Shown here: positions 52,856 to 61,259 of the stretch, in pieces
How the letters are laid out: the number at the start of each line of letters is the position of its first letter
Numbering within the stretch: the stretch's first letter is position 1
NCBI RefSeq assembly: GCF_047303325.1
Contig: NZ_JBKBEX010000001.1
Coordinates: 315,233-379,232 of the forward strand
DNA length: 64,000 bases
Reading direction: 5' to 3'
Origin: Polaromonas sp047303325
Lineage (GTDB): Bacteria; Pseudomonadota; Gammaproteobacteria; Burkholderiales; Burkholderiaceae_C
Program-made: the position numbers and the translations under genes
The notes under the pieces: model-generated
Told to the model about the DNA's origin: nothing
The model's database searches: none
What the model saw: the letters and a program-made list of their open reading frames with translations, nothing else

Positions 52856-54691
52856 ATGATTTTTGATTACTTTTTCGCCAAGTTAACGCAACTCAAGCCA
52901 TTTGCCGGCTTTGTGGTTCGCAAACCCACGGCTGTACGCACCGTGTTGCTAAGCCTGGCGATGAGCATGCTGATGGGTTCGCTGCTGGCGCTCACCAGCC
53001 TGGACGCCCGCTCGCGCACGGTGCTGGACCTGGATGCCCAGATACAGCCGGTGGCCCTGCAGGACTGGGGCGACTACTGGATAGACACCACGGGCAAGTT
53101 CACGCCCGAGCAGGTCGCCGCCACGCCCGACATCCCCTGGAAGCCGACACGCGCCGACGCGATCTACCCGGTCACCAGCGGTTCCTCGATGTGGGTGCGC
53201 TTTAACGTGCCGCCCGCGCCCGACACCGAGCGCTGGTACCTCGAGGTCCCCTACCCCTCCATAGACCGCGCGTCGCTGTACACACTGGACGGTGCCGGCC
53301 AGTGGAACGAACAGCGTGCCGGCGACCTCGTGGCGGTCAACAAATGGCCGGTGCCGCATCGCCACCCGCTGCTGCCCATCGCGCTGTCGGCCGAAACCCC
53401 CTCCAATTACCTGCTGCGCCTGGAAAACGGCCACGCCTTCAGCGCCCCGCTGCAGTTCATCAGCGAAGGCCGGCTCAGCTACTCCGAGCAGCGCGTCTCG
53501 CTGATTCTGGGCATTTTCTTCGGCTTGGCCGGCCTGGCCGCGCTGATCTCGGCGCTGGGCGCCGTGTCGCTGCGCGACACCGCCTACGGCTTTTATGCCT
53601 TGTGCGTGACCTTGCTGGCGCTGACCCAGGCCACCGTCACCGGCATCGCCGGCCTGCACCTGTGGCCGGCCTGGCCCGGCTGGAGCGACGTCGCGACTTC
53701 GGTCCTGCCCATGCTGACGGTCTCTGCCACGCTGCTCTTCATTTCCGCGGCCGTGGCCCTGCCCGAACGCTCGCCGCGCCTGCACTGGCTGATGGTCGGC
53801 CAGGCCGCGCTGGGCGCGCTGGTGGCGGTGCTGCTGGCGCTGCTGCCCGCCGCCTCCCGCATGGACGTGTTCATCCCCATCATGCTGATCCTGCAATTCA
53901 GCGGCATGCTGGTCATGGGCTGGGCCTGGCGGCGCGGCGACCGCTTCGCGCCCTGGCTGATGCTGGCCTATGTGCCCGTGCTGGTCGCCGCCGGCTGGAC
54001 CATGGCGCGCAACGCCGAGCTGGTACCCATAGGCTTTTTGACCCAGCACGGCATGCAGCTGGGCGTGGCGCTGCACCTGCCCATCGTCATGCTGGTGCTG
54101 ATGCTGCGCAGCCAGCAGCGCCGCGAAAACATACGCCGCATCCAGGGCCTGGACCGGGTGGACCCGGCCACCGGCCTGATCAACGGCCATGTGTTCGCCG
54201 AACGCCTGATCCGCATGATCGCGCGCTCCGAGCGGCTGCGCCACCAGAGCGCGGTGATGATCATCGACCTGGTCAACACCGAGCAAATCCAGCGCGACTT
54301 CGGGCGCAAGGCGGCCGAGGAGCTGCCGCTGCGCGTGGCCGAGCGCCTGCTGTCCACCGCGCGCGAAATCGACAGCGCCGCGCGGCTGTCGCAGCGGCGC
54401 TTCGGCATGCTGGTGGAAGGCCCGTTCAATGCCGAAGACGCCGGCACACTGGGCCCGCGCATCGTGGCGCGCTGCCTGATGCCCTACAAAGGCCTGCATG
54501 TGGACTGCGTGGCGCAGGTGCACGTGGCCTACGCGCTGGTGCCCTACCAGGGCACCAATGCGCAAGGCCTGCTGACTCAGCTCGAAGAACGCCTGGCCGC
54601 CGCGCCCGCCGAGGGCAAGCGCGCGGTGTTCATGCTCGGGGAGCCGCAGCCCCTGCGGCCGGTGCGGCGCGACCGGCCCAAGCCGGCCTGA
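52856..54691 (+). CDS. 7TMR-DISM membrane sensor with degenerate GGDEF domain
   Basis: 611 residues. A first membrane helix at ~30-45, then a periplasmic 7TMR-DISMED2 domain (AIYPVTSGSSMWVRFNVPP...WYLEVPYPSIDRASLY), seven membrane helices (~225-410), and a C-terminal GGDEF-fold domain from GLDRVDPATGLINGHVFAERL. The active-site GGDEF position reads SQRRF (512-516), so it should not make c-di-GMP, while the inhibitory-site motif RxxD five residues before it is intact (R503, D506). A c-di-GMP-binding or purely signalling role is inferred. ATG 52856; GACAAT lies 9 bases upstream. Confidence 0.85.
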   Translation: MIFDYFFAKLTQLKPFAGFVVRKPTAVRTVLLSLAMSMLMGSLLALTSLDARSRTVLDLDAQIQPVALQDWGDYWIDTTGKFTPEQVAATPDIPWKPTRADAIYPVTSGSSMWVRFNVPPAPDTERWYLEVPYPSIDRASLYTLDGAGQWNEQRAGDLVAVNKWPVPHRHPLLPIALSAETPSNYLLRLENGHAFSAPLQFISEGRLSYSEQRVSLILGIFFGLAGLAALISALGAVSLRDTAYGFYALCVTLLALTQATVTGIAGLHLWPAWPGWSDVATSVLPMLTVSATLLFISAAVALPERSPRLHWLMVGQAALGALVAVLLALLPAASRMDVFIPIMLILQFSGMLVMGWAWRRGDRFAPWLMLAYVPVLVAAGWTMARNAELVPIGFLTQHGMQLGVALHLPIVMLVLMLRSQQRRENIRRIQGLDRVDPATGLINGHVFAERLIRMIARSERLRHQSAVMIIDLVNTEQIQRDFGRKAAEELPLRVAERLLSTAREIDSAARLSQRRFGMLVEGPFNAEDAGTLGPRIVARCLMPYKGLHVDCVAQVHVAYALVPYQGTNAQGLLTQLEERLAAAPAEGKRAVFMLGEPQPLRPVRRDRPKPA

Positions 54692-54700
54692 GCGGCCCGC

Positions 54701-55777
54701 TCAGGCTTTGCCTTTGGCCGGCCCCCCGGCTTTTTGGGCCGCTTTCGGGGCCTGACCTGTGTCAACGGGCAGCGCCGGCGCCGGCATGCCCGTGCCGGCC
54801 TTGGACACCGCCCGCGGATGCGCCGCGTCGTACACCTTGGCCAGGTGCTGGAAATCCAGCCGCGTGTAGACCTGTGTGGTCGTGATGTTGGCGTGGCCCA
54901 GCAATTCCTGCACCGCGCGCAGGTCGCCGCTGGACTGCAGAACGTGGCTGGCAAAGGAATGGCGCAGCATGTGCGGATGCACCGGCGTGGCCAGCCCGGC
55001 CTTCAGCGAGCGCTGCTTCAGGCGCACGCGTATGTGCTGCGGCGTCAGGCGCGTGCCGCGCTGGTTGATGAACAGGGCGTGGTCCTCACGCGCCCAGCCG
55101 TTACGCGCCGCCAGCCACTGCCGCAGCACCTGCAAAGCCGCATTGCCCACCGGCACGCTGCGCCGCTTGGAACCCTTGCCGAGCACATGAGCCTCGGCCG
55201 CATCCAGGTCTATCCAGCCGCGCGCCTGGGCACTGGCCCGCACGTCCAGCCCCACGAGTTCGGCGATACGCAGCCCGCAACCGTACAGCAGCTCGGTGAT
55301 GCACTGGTCGCGCAGCGCCAGCATCGGATCGCCTTCGGCGGCGTCGGCGTTATAGGCCGCCAGCTGCACGGCCTCGTCTACGCTCAGCGCCTTGGGCAGG
55401 GGCTTGGCGGCCTTGGGGGCGCGCACATCCTGCACCGGGTTGCCCTTGATCAGGCCCTCGCGGCCCAGCCAGGTGTAAAACCCGCGCCAGCCCGAGAGGA
55501 TGAGCGCGATGCCGCGGCCGCTGCGCCCGGCGCCATGCATTTGCGCGACCCAGCGCCGCATATGGATGTTTTGCACCTCGGTCAGCGCCACGCCGGCCTG
55601 GCCGGCGTTGGCCTCGAGTTTTTGCAGGTCCAGCGCATACAGCTCCACGGTGCGTGAAGCCAGCCGCTTTTCCACGCGCACATGCTCAAGGTAGCGCTCG
55701 ACCAGCGGATGCGAGGGCGGCACCGGGCCGCCGGCTTCGGGCGCGATGTCCGGCGCGGGAGAGGACGCCTGCGCCAT
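54701..55777 (-). CDS. xerC: Tyrosine recombinase XerC
   Basis: 358 residues. Resolves chromosome dimers with XerD at dif. Seen: N-terminal SAM-like core-binding domain, then catalytic residues: Arg in GCGLRIAEL, Lys in LGKGSKRRSVPV, His-x-x-Arg in HMLRHSFASHVL, His in LLGHANITTTQ, and the nucleophile Tyr in VYTRLDF. A C-terminal Pro/Ala/Lys-rich tail of ~35 residues is extra. The gene follows DUF484 and dapF, the standard order. Confidence 0.96.
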   Translation of the reverse strand: MAQASSPAPDIAPEAGGPVPPSHPLVERYLEHVRVEKRLASRTVELYALDLQKLEANAGQAGVALTEVQNIHMRRWVAQMHGAGRSGRGIALILSGWRGFYTWLGREGLIKGNPVQDVRAPKAAKPLPKALSVDEAVQLAAYNADAAEGDPMLALRDQCITELLYGCGLRIAELVGLDVRASAQARGWIDLDAAEAHVLGKGSKRRSVPVGNAALQVLRQWLAARNGWAREDHALFINQRGTRLTPQHIRVRLKQRSLKAGLATPVHPHMLRHSFASHVLQSSGDLRAVQELLGHANITTTQVYTRLDFQHLAKVYDAAHPRAVSKAGTGMPAPALPVDTGQAPKAAQKAGGPAKGKA

Positions 55778-55788
55778 GGCCGTAGTAT

Positions 55789-56484
55789 TTATTCGGCGGC
55801 CACCGGCTGGGGCCGCAGGCGCGTCAGCGCCGCGCTGGCGAGCTCGCCCAGGCGCTCGAGGAAGTCGGTGCCCATGCCGCTGTGAAAGCGTTCCGGGTCG
55901 GGCGAGGCAAGCACCAGCAGGCCGGACGCGTCAGCGCCCGGGGCGGCGCGCAGCGGGATCATCGCCATCGACAGCGCCACCGCGGGCTCGGGTAGCCAGC
56001 CGGCGGCTTCAAAGCCCGAATTGACGCCGCAATAGGGCGCGCCCAGCGAGGAGGCAAAGGCCTTGGCGTCCTCGCTCACGCCGGTGGCGAAACTTTCGTC
56101 CGAAAAAATACCGTTCACGTCCCAGACCTTGATCGCGGCCTGCGGGATCAGGAATTCGGTGGTGATGCCCTCAACCACCGCGCCCGGCAGGTCACGCGCC
56201 TGCGCGGCCTGCAGCAGCTTGCGCGTCCAGCGCTGCATCTTGTCGGCGATGCCGACGTTGTCCTGGCCGTGGCGAATCATCTCGACCATGCGTGTTTCCA
56301 GGCCCTTGATCTTTTCGCGCAGCATGAGCGCCTGGCGCTCCTGCAGACTGACGGCCCGGTTGCCGTGGCCGCTGGACAGCTGCACCGAAGCCAGCAGCTC
56401 GGCGTGGCGCTCGAAGAAGTCGGGCGTGTTGGCCAGGAAATTGGCGATGTCGTCTTCGGTGATGGGATGTTCGGTTGGATTCAT
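55789..56484 (-). CDS. DUF484 family protein (GAF-like)
   Basis: 231 residues, function unknown. Starts MNPTEHPITEDDIANFLANTPDFFERHAELL, the DUF484 signature; a helical stretch EKIKGLETRMVEMIRHGQDN leads into a GAF-like domain. Always found between dapF and xerC in this group; co-expression is likely since xerC starts 11 bp later. ATG 56484 follows TACAAT by 6 bases. Confidence 0.9.
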   Translation of the reverse strand: MNPTEHPITEDDIANFLANTPDFFERHAELLASVQLSSGHGNRAVSLQERQALMLREKIKGLETRMVEMIRHGQDNVGIADKMQRWTRKLLQAAQARDLPGAVVEGITTEFLIPQAAIKVWDVNGIFSDESFATGVSEDAKAFASSLGAPYCGVNSGFEAAGWLPEPAVALSMAMIPLRAAPGADASGLLVLASPDPERFHSGMGTDFLERLGELASAALTRLRPQPVAAE

Positions 56485-56490
56485 GTCCGC

Positions 56491-56496
56491 ATTGTA
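56491..56496 (-). promoter_or_regulatory. -10-like hexamer before the DUF484 gene
   Basis: TACAAT on the minus strand, exactly 6 bases before the ATG. Confidence 0.4.
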
Positions 56497-56517
56497 GGGA
56501 AATGAGCCGTAAATAGG

Positions 56518-56612
56518 CCCCCACAGTCGTTCACTTCGTGTAACTCCTTGCCTCCCGAGGGGGCCGCCCGCCTGCGGCCCGGCAAAGCCGGCTCCGCGGC
56601 TCCTGCCGACTT
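56518..56612 (-). repeat. Dispersed palindromic repeat, copy 2 (inverted)
   Basis: Same blocks as the copy at 7849-7935 but in reverse orientation: CACTTCGTGTAACTCC, CCGAGGGGGCC, GGCAAAGCC and CCGCGG. It lies between DUF484 and dapF and faces copy 3, giving a 200-bp inverted pair. Confidence 0.8.
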
Positions 56613-56632
56613 GAAAAGGGGCGCAACCAGTT

Positions 56633-56719
56633 GGGGCCGCGGGACTGGCTTTGCCAGACCGCAGGCGCCGCCCCCTTGAGGGGGGAACGGGCTACACGAA
56701 GTGAGCCCGGACGGGGGTG
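56633..56719 (+). repeat. Dispersed palindromic repeat, copy 3
   Basis: GGGGCCGCGG, ACTGGCTTTGCCAG, CCGCAGGCG, CCCCCTTGAGGGGGG, GGCTACACGAAGTGAGCC and CGGGGG, in the same order as copy 1. Compensatory changes keep the hairpins paired (CCGG..CCGG in copy 1 against CTGG..CCAG here), which argues for selection on structure. It ends 2 bp from the dapF stop. Confidence 0.8.
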
Positions 56720-56721
56720 GT

Positions 56722-57597
56722 CTATAACTCCGGAATTTCGATCTCGGACTCAAACACCGTAGTCGCCGGCCCCGTCATCATGACAGGCGCATCGAGCTTG
56801 CCCGGCCATTCGATGGTCAGCTGGCCGCCCCGCGTCATGACATCCACTCTCGCGTCCAGCAGACCCCAGCGTATACCCGCCACCACGGCCGCACAGGCGC
56901 CCGTGCCGCAGGCCAGCGTCTCACCCACGCCGCGCTCAAACACCCGAAGGCGAATCTGCCCGCGCGAAACCACCTGCATGAAGCCGGCGTTCACGCGGCG
57001 CGGAAAGCGCGCGTGGTTTTCAATCAGCGGGCCGGTTTGCAGCACCGGCGCGGTATCGACCTCATCCACCAGCTGCACCGCGTGCGGATTGCCCATGGAC
57101 AGCGCGCCTATGAAAAGCGGCGCCGCCTGCGCCTGCCCTGGCAGTGCCAGCGGCCATTTCTCCCATGAACCTTGCGCCACGGGCGCCAGGCCGGCAGCGT
57201 CAAACGGGACGCGCACCGGCTCAAACACCGGCGCCCCCATGTCGACCGTGACACGTCCATCGGCCTGCATGCGCGGCTCGATGATGCCGCTCAGGGTCTT
57301 GACCCTCACCACGTCTTTGGCTGTCAGCCCCTGCTCGCGCACAAAACGCACAAAGCAGCGCGCGCCGTTGCCGCACTGCTCCACCTCGCCGCCGTCGGCG
57401 TTGTGGATCACGTACTCGAAGTCGATGCCCTCCCCCGGCGACGGCCGCACCGTGAGGATCTGGTCGGCGCCGACGCCGAAGTGGCGGTCGGCCAGGAAGC
57501 GGTACTGCGCGGTGCTCAGGCCCAGCGGGCCCCGGGTTTCGTCGAGCATGACGAAGTCATTGCCCGCGCCCTGCATTTTGGTGAATCGGATTCGCAT
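56722..57597 (-). CDS. dapF: Diaminopimelate epimerase
   Basis: Converts LL- to meso-diaminopimelate for lysine and peptidoglycan. 291 residues. Both catalytic cysteines are visible: GEVEQCGNGARCFVRF and ETLACGTGACAAVVAGI. N-terminus MRIRFTKMQGAGNDFVMLDE. GATAAT is 6 bases before ATG 57597; the open frame continues upstream over the divergent promoter but without homology. Confidence 0.97.
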   Translation of the reverse strand: MRIRFTKMQGAGNDFVMLDETRGPLGLSTAQYRFLADRHFGVGADQILTVRPSPGEGIDFEYVIHNADGGEVEQCGNGARCFVRFVREQGLTAKDVVRVKTLSGIIEPRMQADGRVTVDMGAPVFEPVRVPFDAAGLAPVAQGSWEKWPLALPGQAQAAPLFIGALSMGNPHAVQLVDEVDTAPVLQTGPLIENHARFPRRVNAGFMQVVSRGQIRLRVFERGVGETLACGTGACAAVVAGIRWGLLDARVDVMTRGGQLTIEWPGKLDAPVMMTGPATTVFESEIEIPEL

Positions 57598-57603
57598 CTC
57601 CGG

Positions 57604-57609
57604 ATTATC
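57604..57609 (-). promoter_or_regulatory. -10-like hexamer before dapF
   Basis: GATAAT on the minus strand, exactly 6 bases before the dapF ATG; divergent from the CATAAT before the Nudix gene. Confidence 0.4.
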
Positions 57610-57661
57610 TGTGGTTCTCCGCCGGGGGCTCCCCGCCACAGCAAGAACCCACCCCAAAAGC

Positions 57662-57667
57662 CATAAT
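57662..57667 (+). promoter_or_regulatory. -10-like hexamer before the Nudix-MBL gene
   Basis: CATAAT, exactly 6 bases before ATG 57674. Confidence 0.4.
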
Positions 57668-57673
57668 CCAAAA

Positions 57674-59326
57674 ATGCCCCGCCTCTCACAACAACTCCAC
57701 CCCCACCGCGAGCCCGCCCCGCTGCGCCCTGCCGCCACCGTCCTGCTGCTGCGCGACACGCCCCAGGGCATCGAGGTGCTGATGACGCGCCGCTCGATGA
57801 CGGCCAGCTTCGCGCCCGGCGCCTATGTCTTCCCCGGCGGCGGCATTGATGCGGCGGACGCGCAGGCGCACGCCCAGTCCACGCGGCGGGCCACGCAAAG
57901 CGACCTGCACCTGACGCAGGCCATCGCGGCGATACGGGAAAGTTTTGAGGAGCTGGGCGTGCTGCTGGCACGCCATGCGGATGGCAGCCATGCCAGCACG
58001 GCGGACATCGCAGCCCTGGACCGCAAGGCGCCCTTTGCCGCGCAATGCCGCGAGCGCGGCCTCACGCTGGCGGGCGACGAGGTGTTTGTGCTGGCGCACT
58101 GGATCACCGACCGCGACCTGCCGCGGCGCTTCGACGTGCCCTTCCTGGTGGCGCGCATGCCCGAAGGCCAGAGCCCGGTGGCCGACGAAGCCGAGCAGTT
58201 CGAGCCGGTCTGGGTGCGGCCGGCCGATGCGCTGGCGCGGCACGCGGCGGGCGATTTTTTCATCATCTTCCCCACCATACGCACGCTGGAAAAGCTGCAG
58301 CACTATGCGGATGTCGACGCGGTGCTGGCCGCCTGCGCGTCTGAAATCCCGCTCTGGACCTCCTGCCCGCGCGCCGGCCTGCTGGGCGGCAAGGAAGCGC
58401 GCTACATGGAACATGAAGCGCCCTACGGCGAACTTGCGCTGACCTGTCCCGACGGGCAGATCGTGCACACGCTGGACTGGCAAAGCGCGCGGCCGGTGGC
58501 GCTGCTGCGCAATGTGAGCCGCCTGACCGCCCCCAACCCGGGCGTGATGACCGGGCCGGGCACCAACAGCTACCTTGTAGGCGACCCGGGCAGCGGCTAC
58601 ATCGCAATCGACCCGGGCCCGGCCGACCACCAACACCTGCAGCGCCTCTGGCAGGCGGCCGGCGGCGATATCCGCATGATTGTCTGCACGCATTCGCACC
58701 CCGACCATTCCCCCGGGGCCAAACCGCTGCAGGCCCTGTGCCGCACGGCCCCGCCCATCCTGGGCCTGCCTTCGGCGCCCACGGCGCGTAGCGCCAGCGC
58801 CTTCACGCCGGACCGGGCACTGCGAAACCGGGAACGCCTCACGCTCTCGGGAAAAGGGCCGGACGGTGAAACCACCAGCCACACTCTGCTGGCGCTGCAT
58901 ACGCCCGGCCATGCGGCCAACCATGTCTGCCTGGTGCTGGAGGAAGACGGCCTGCTGTTCAGCGGCGACCATATCCTCAACGGCAGCACCACCGTCATAG
59001 ACCCGCCGGACGGCGACATGAGCGCCTACCTCGAGTCGCTGGATGCGCTCAGCGCGGCCTGCGACGAACACCAGGTCGAATTCATTGCCCCGGCGCACGG
59101 CTATGTGATCGGCGAGGCCAAAACCGCGATTGCCCAACTCAAGGCGCACCGCCTCAAACGCGAGGCCAAGATCATCGGCGTGATGCGGGCCCGGCCGGAC
59201 GGCACCATGGATGACTGGGTTGCGGCCGCCTACGACGACGTGGACCCGCGCATCTGGCCGGTGGCCAAACGCTCGCTGCTTGCGCATGTGGAGCGCATCG
59301 AGTCTCAGAACCTGTTCACGGCCTAA
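57674..59326 (+). CDS. Nudix hydrolase - metallo-beta-lactamase fusion protein
   Basis: 550 residues. The N-terminal half is a Nudix fold: GAYVFPGGGIDAAD and the Nudix box core AIRESFEELGVLLA, with FPTIRTLEKL later. From about residue 255 a metallo-beta-lactamase domain begins (NVSRLTAPNPGVMTGPGTNSYLVG), with the metal motif CTHSHPDHSPGAKPL, PGHAANHVCLVLEEDGLLFSGDH and the C-terminal His in IAPAHGYVIGE. The second half resembles LACTB2-type endoribonucleases. Substrates unknown. The last six codons and the stop lie inside a 31-bp inverted repeat that bounds the element at 59307-59641. Confidence 0.9.
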   Translation: MPRLSQQLHPHREPAPLRPAATVLLLRDTPQGIEVLMTRRSMTASFAPGAYVFPGGGIDAADAQAHAQSTRRATQSDLHLTQAIAAIRESFEELGVLLARHADGSHASTADIAALDRKAPFAAQCRERGLTLAGDEVFVLAHWITDRDLPRRFDVPFLVARMPEGQSPVADEAEQFEPVWVRPADALARHAAGDFFIIFPTIRTLEKLQHYADVDAVLAACASEIPLWTSCPRAGLLGGKEARYMEHEAPYGELALTCPDGQIVHTLDWQSARPVALLRNVSRLTAPNPGVMTGPGTNSYLVGDPGSGYIAIDPGPADHQHLQRLWQAAGGDIRMIVCTHSHPDHSPGAKPLQALCRTAPPILGLPSAPTARSASAFTPDRALRNRERLTLSGKGPDGETTSHTLLALHTPGHAANHVCLVLEEDGLLFSGDHILNGSTTVIDPPDGDMSAYLESLDALSAACDEHQVEFIAPAHGYVIGEAKTAIAQLKAHRLKREAKIIGVMRARPDGTMDDWVAAAYDDVDPRIWPVAKRSLLAHVERIESQNLFTA

Positions 59327-59641
59327 ACGGGGCCGCGTTGGGGTGCAATCGGGATGAGTGGGCCAACCGGGCACGCCGCATGGGCTAATGCCCATGCAAG
59401 GGCCTGGGTGGCTCAATCGCCCGACCGCCCAGCCGGCCGGCTGGGCGTCGTGCGGCTGCCCCAACGGGGATGCAAACGCGACCGCGTTTGCGTCACCCCA
59501 ACCCGAAGGGCAAGTGCCTTCTCGGGCGGTCTGCGGCGTTGCGGCGCTAGCCCATAGATGAACTATGGGCGTCGCACCGCGCGTTGCATCCCATCCCGAG
59601 AAGGCGCTTGCGCGGCCCCGTTTAGGCCGTGAACAGGTTCT
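59307..59641. repeat. 335-bp hairpin-rich element bounded by a perfect 31-bp inverted repeat
   Basis: The left arm (59307-59337) covers the final codons and stop of the Nudix-MBL gene; the right arm (59611-59641) is its exact reverse complement. The 273-bp interior holds: GCATGGGC/GCCCATGC with a 4-base loop (59378-59397); a perfect 22-bp palindrome (59426-59447); an 11-bp stem around GCAAACGC/GCGTTTGC (59469-59494); and GCAAGTGCCTTCTCGGG (59510-59526) pairing with 59595-59611, enclosing GCCCATAG/CTATGGGC (59550-59570). No gene is credible inside. It may be a palindromic mobile element or an inverted duplication. Confidence 0.8.
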
Positions 59642-59834
59642 AAGGGCTTTGCCAATCTGTAGGGCTGCGCGCCCCGCTCCCGCAAGCCTGCCAGTCGCCT
59701 CAGGCACACCAATTGCTTGGCTTTTGGCGGTCACGGTTTATACTTTTTTTCTCATACCTGCCGGGAACCGGGCCACCAGCCCCCCTTTCCGCGGGATTCT
59801 GAACTCACATATTTCAACATTCAGCGAGGTTTTC
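59642..59834 (+). other. Leader and promoter region of the binding-protein gene
   Basis: Nothing coding. The promoter candidate at 59717-59744 lies here. After it there is a T-rich stretch, then ~85 bases of leader that end in GCGAGG upstream of the ATG. Confidence 0.4.
59717..59744 (+). promoter_or_regulatory. Candidate sigma70 promoter of the binding-protein gene
   Basis: TTGGCT (59717-59722), 16 bases, TATACT (59739-59744). It would start transcription about 84 bases before ATG 59835. Confidence 0.5.
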
Positions 59835-60701
59835 ATGTCTTCCATCTCGACCCGACATTTCCTTCAAAGCGCCGGCATTCTGCTGGCCGGACTGGTCCTG
59901 GCAGCCTGCGGCAAGCAGGAGCCCCCGGCCCCCGCCGCCAGCGCACCGGCGCCCGCAGCCTCCGCACCCGCGCCGGCCGCCAAGGTCTACCTGGTGGGCA
60001 CCGACGCCGCCTACGCGCCCTTTGAATCGCAGAATGAAAAAGGCGAGATCGTCGGCTTCGACATCGAGGTCGTGAAGGCCGTGGCGCAAAAAGCCGGCAT
60101 CGAAGTGAAATTCGTGAACACGCCGTGGGAAGGCATCTTCAACACCCTCGCCCAGGGCGACCGCGACCTGCTGGTGTCGTCCATCACGATCACGGCCGAG
60201 CGCAAGCAGACCATGGATTTTTCGACGCCCTACTTCGACGCGCAGCAGCTGATCGCCGTGAAGAAGGATTCGAAGATCGCCAAGTTCAACGACCTGAAAA
60301 AACTCAAGGTCGGCGTGCAGAACGGTACGACGGGCGACGAAGTGGTGTCCAAGCTGCAAGGCAAGGACAGCGCCAACATCAAGCGTTTTGAGTCGACACC
60401 GCTGGCACTGAAAGAACTCGAAGCCGGCGGCGTGGATGCCGTGGTGGCCGACAACGGCGTGGTGGTGCACTACGTCAACAACAACAGTGGCGCGAACTTC
60501 AAGACCATCAGCGACGCCAGCTTCGCCGCCGAACAGTACGGCCTGGCCGTCAAGAAGGGCAATACCGAACTGCTGGAAAAACTCAACAAGGGCCTTGCCG
60601 ACATCAAGACCGACGGCACCTACGACAAGATCTATACCCAATACTTCGGCGCACCTGCCGCCGCAGCCGCCAAGGCACCCGCGTCCGCCGCCTCGAAATA
60701 A
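59835..60701 (+). CDS. Periplasmic amino-acid-binding-type lipoprotein (ABC transporter SBP family 3)
   Basis: 288 residues. Lipoprotein signal with lipobox LVLAAC (Cys25), then an Ala/Pro tether (~26-48), then a type-2 periplasmic-binding fold: YLVGTDAAYAPFESQNEKGEIVGFDIEVVKAVAQKAG, VNTPWEGIFNTLAQGDRDLLVSSITITAERKQTMDFSTPYF. The family binds polar amino acids or similar. No permease or ATPase gene is adjacent, so it is an orphan here. An Ala/Lys-rich C-terminal tail is present. GCGAGG precedes the ATG. Confidence 0.9.
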   Translation: MSSISTRHFLQSAGILLAGLVLAACGKQEPPAPAASAPAPAASAPAPAAKVYLVGTDAAYAPFESQNEKGEIVGFDIEVVKAVAQKAGIEVKFVNTPWEGIFNTLAQGDRDLLVSSITITAERKQTMDFSTPYFDAQQLIAVKKDSKIAKFNDLKKLKVGVQNGTTGDEVVSKLQGKDSANIKRFESTPLALKELEAGGVDAVVADNGVVVHYVNNNSGANFKTISDASFAAEQYGLAVKKGNTELLEKLNKGLADIKTDGTYDKIYTQYFGAPAAAAAKAPASAASK

Positions 60702-60749
60702 GGCCATTCGCCCCAGGCGCCGCCGGTCTCACCCCTGCGCGGCGCCTGC

Positions 60750-61259
60750 ATGACTCCCGACGAGACGATCCCGCCTGCCGTCGCCACACCCGGCGGCCGC
60801 AGGCGCGCCCTGCGCGCCATTGCCGTTTTTGAGGCCGCCAAGGGCCTGGCCGCGCTGGCGGCCGGCATAGGCCTGCTACAGCTGCTGCACCACGACATCC
60901 ACCGGCTGGCCGTGGCGCTGCTGTGGCGCTTTCATCTCGACCCGGCCCTGCCTTACCCCACACTCCTGCTGCACTATGCCGACCTGCTGGGCGCCATCGA
61001 CCTGCGCACGCTCGCGCCGGTGGCGCTGGCTTACATCGCCGTGCGCTTCCTGGAAGCCTGGGGACTGTGGAAGGAAAAGACCTGGGCCGAATGGCTGGGC
61101 GCGCTGTCGGGCGCGCTTTACATCCCGCTCGAGGTAGCCCACCTGGCGCACCGGCCCGGCGCCATCAATGCCGGCGTGTTGCTGCTCAACCTGGGGGTGG
61201 TGGGTTTCCTGGCATTCCAGCTATGGGCCCGCCGGGGCAAACCCGCGAATAAAGTGTGA
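60750..61259 (+). CDS. DUF2127 integral membrane protein
   Basis: 169 residues, four hydrophobic helices. Seen: RALRAIAVFEAAKGLAALAAGIGLL at the N-terminus and AYIAVRFLEAWGLWKEKTWAEWLGALSGALYIPLEVAHL, the DUF2127 core. Function unknown. Its stop touches the 3' end of the RNase P RNA gene, which is on the other strand. Confidence 0.85.
   Translation: MTPDETIPPAVATPGGRRRALRAIAVFEAAKGLAALAAGIGLLQLLHHDIHRLAVALLWRFHLDPALPYPTLLLHYADLLGAIDLRTLAPVALAYIAVRFLEAWGLWKEKTWAEWLGALSGALYIPLEVAHLAHRPGAINAGVLLLNLGVVGFLAFQLWARRGKPANKV

Noticed and set aside
56717..57673. N-terminal extension of the Nudix-MBL gene across dapF
   Set aside because: The open frame runs on, but it is antisense to dapF, and homology begins at MPRLSQQLH after CATAAT.
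59354..59561. Short overlapping open frames inside the hairpin element
   Set aside because: No ribosome-binding site, no conserved motif, and the DNA is dominated by palindromes.
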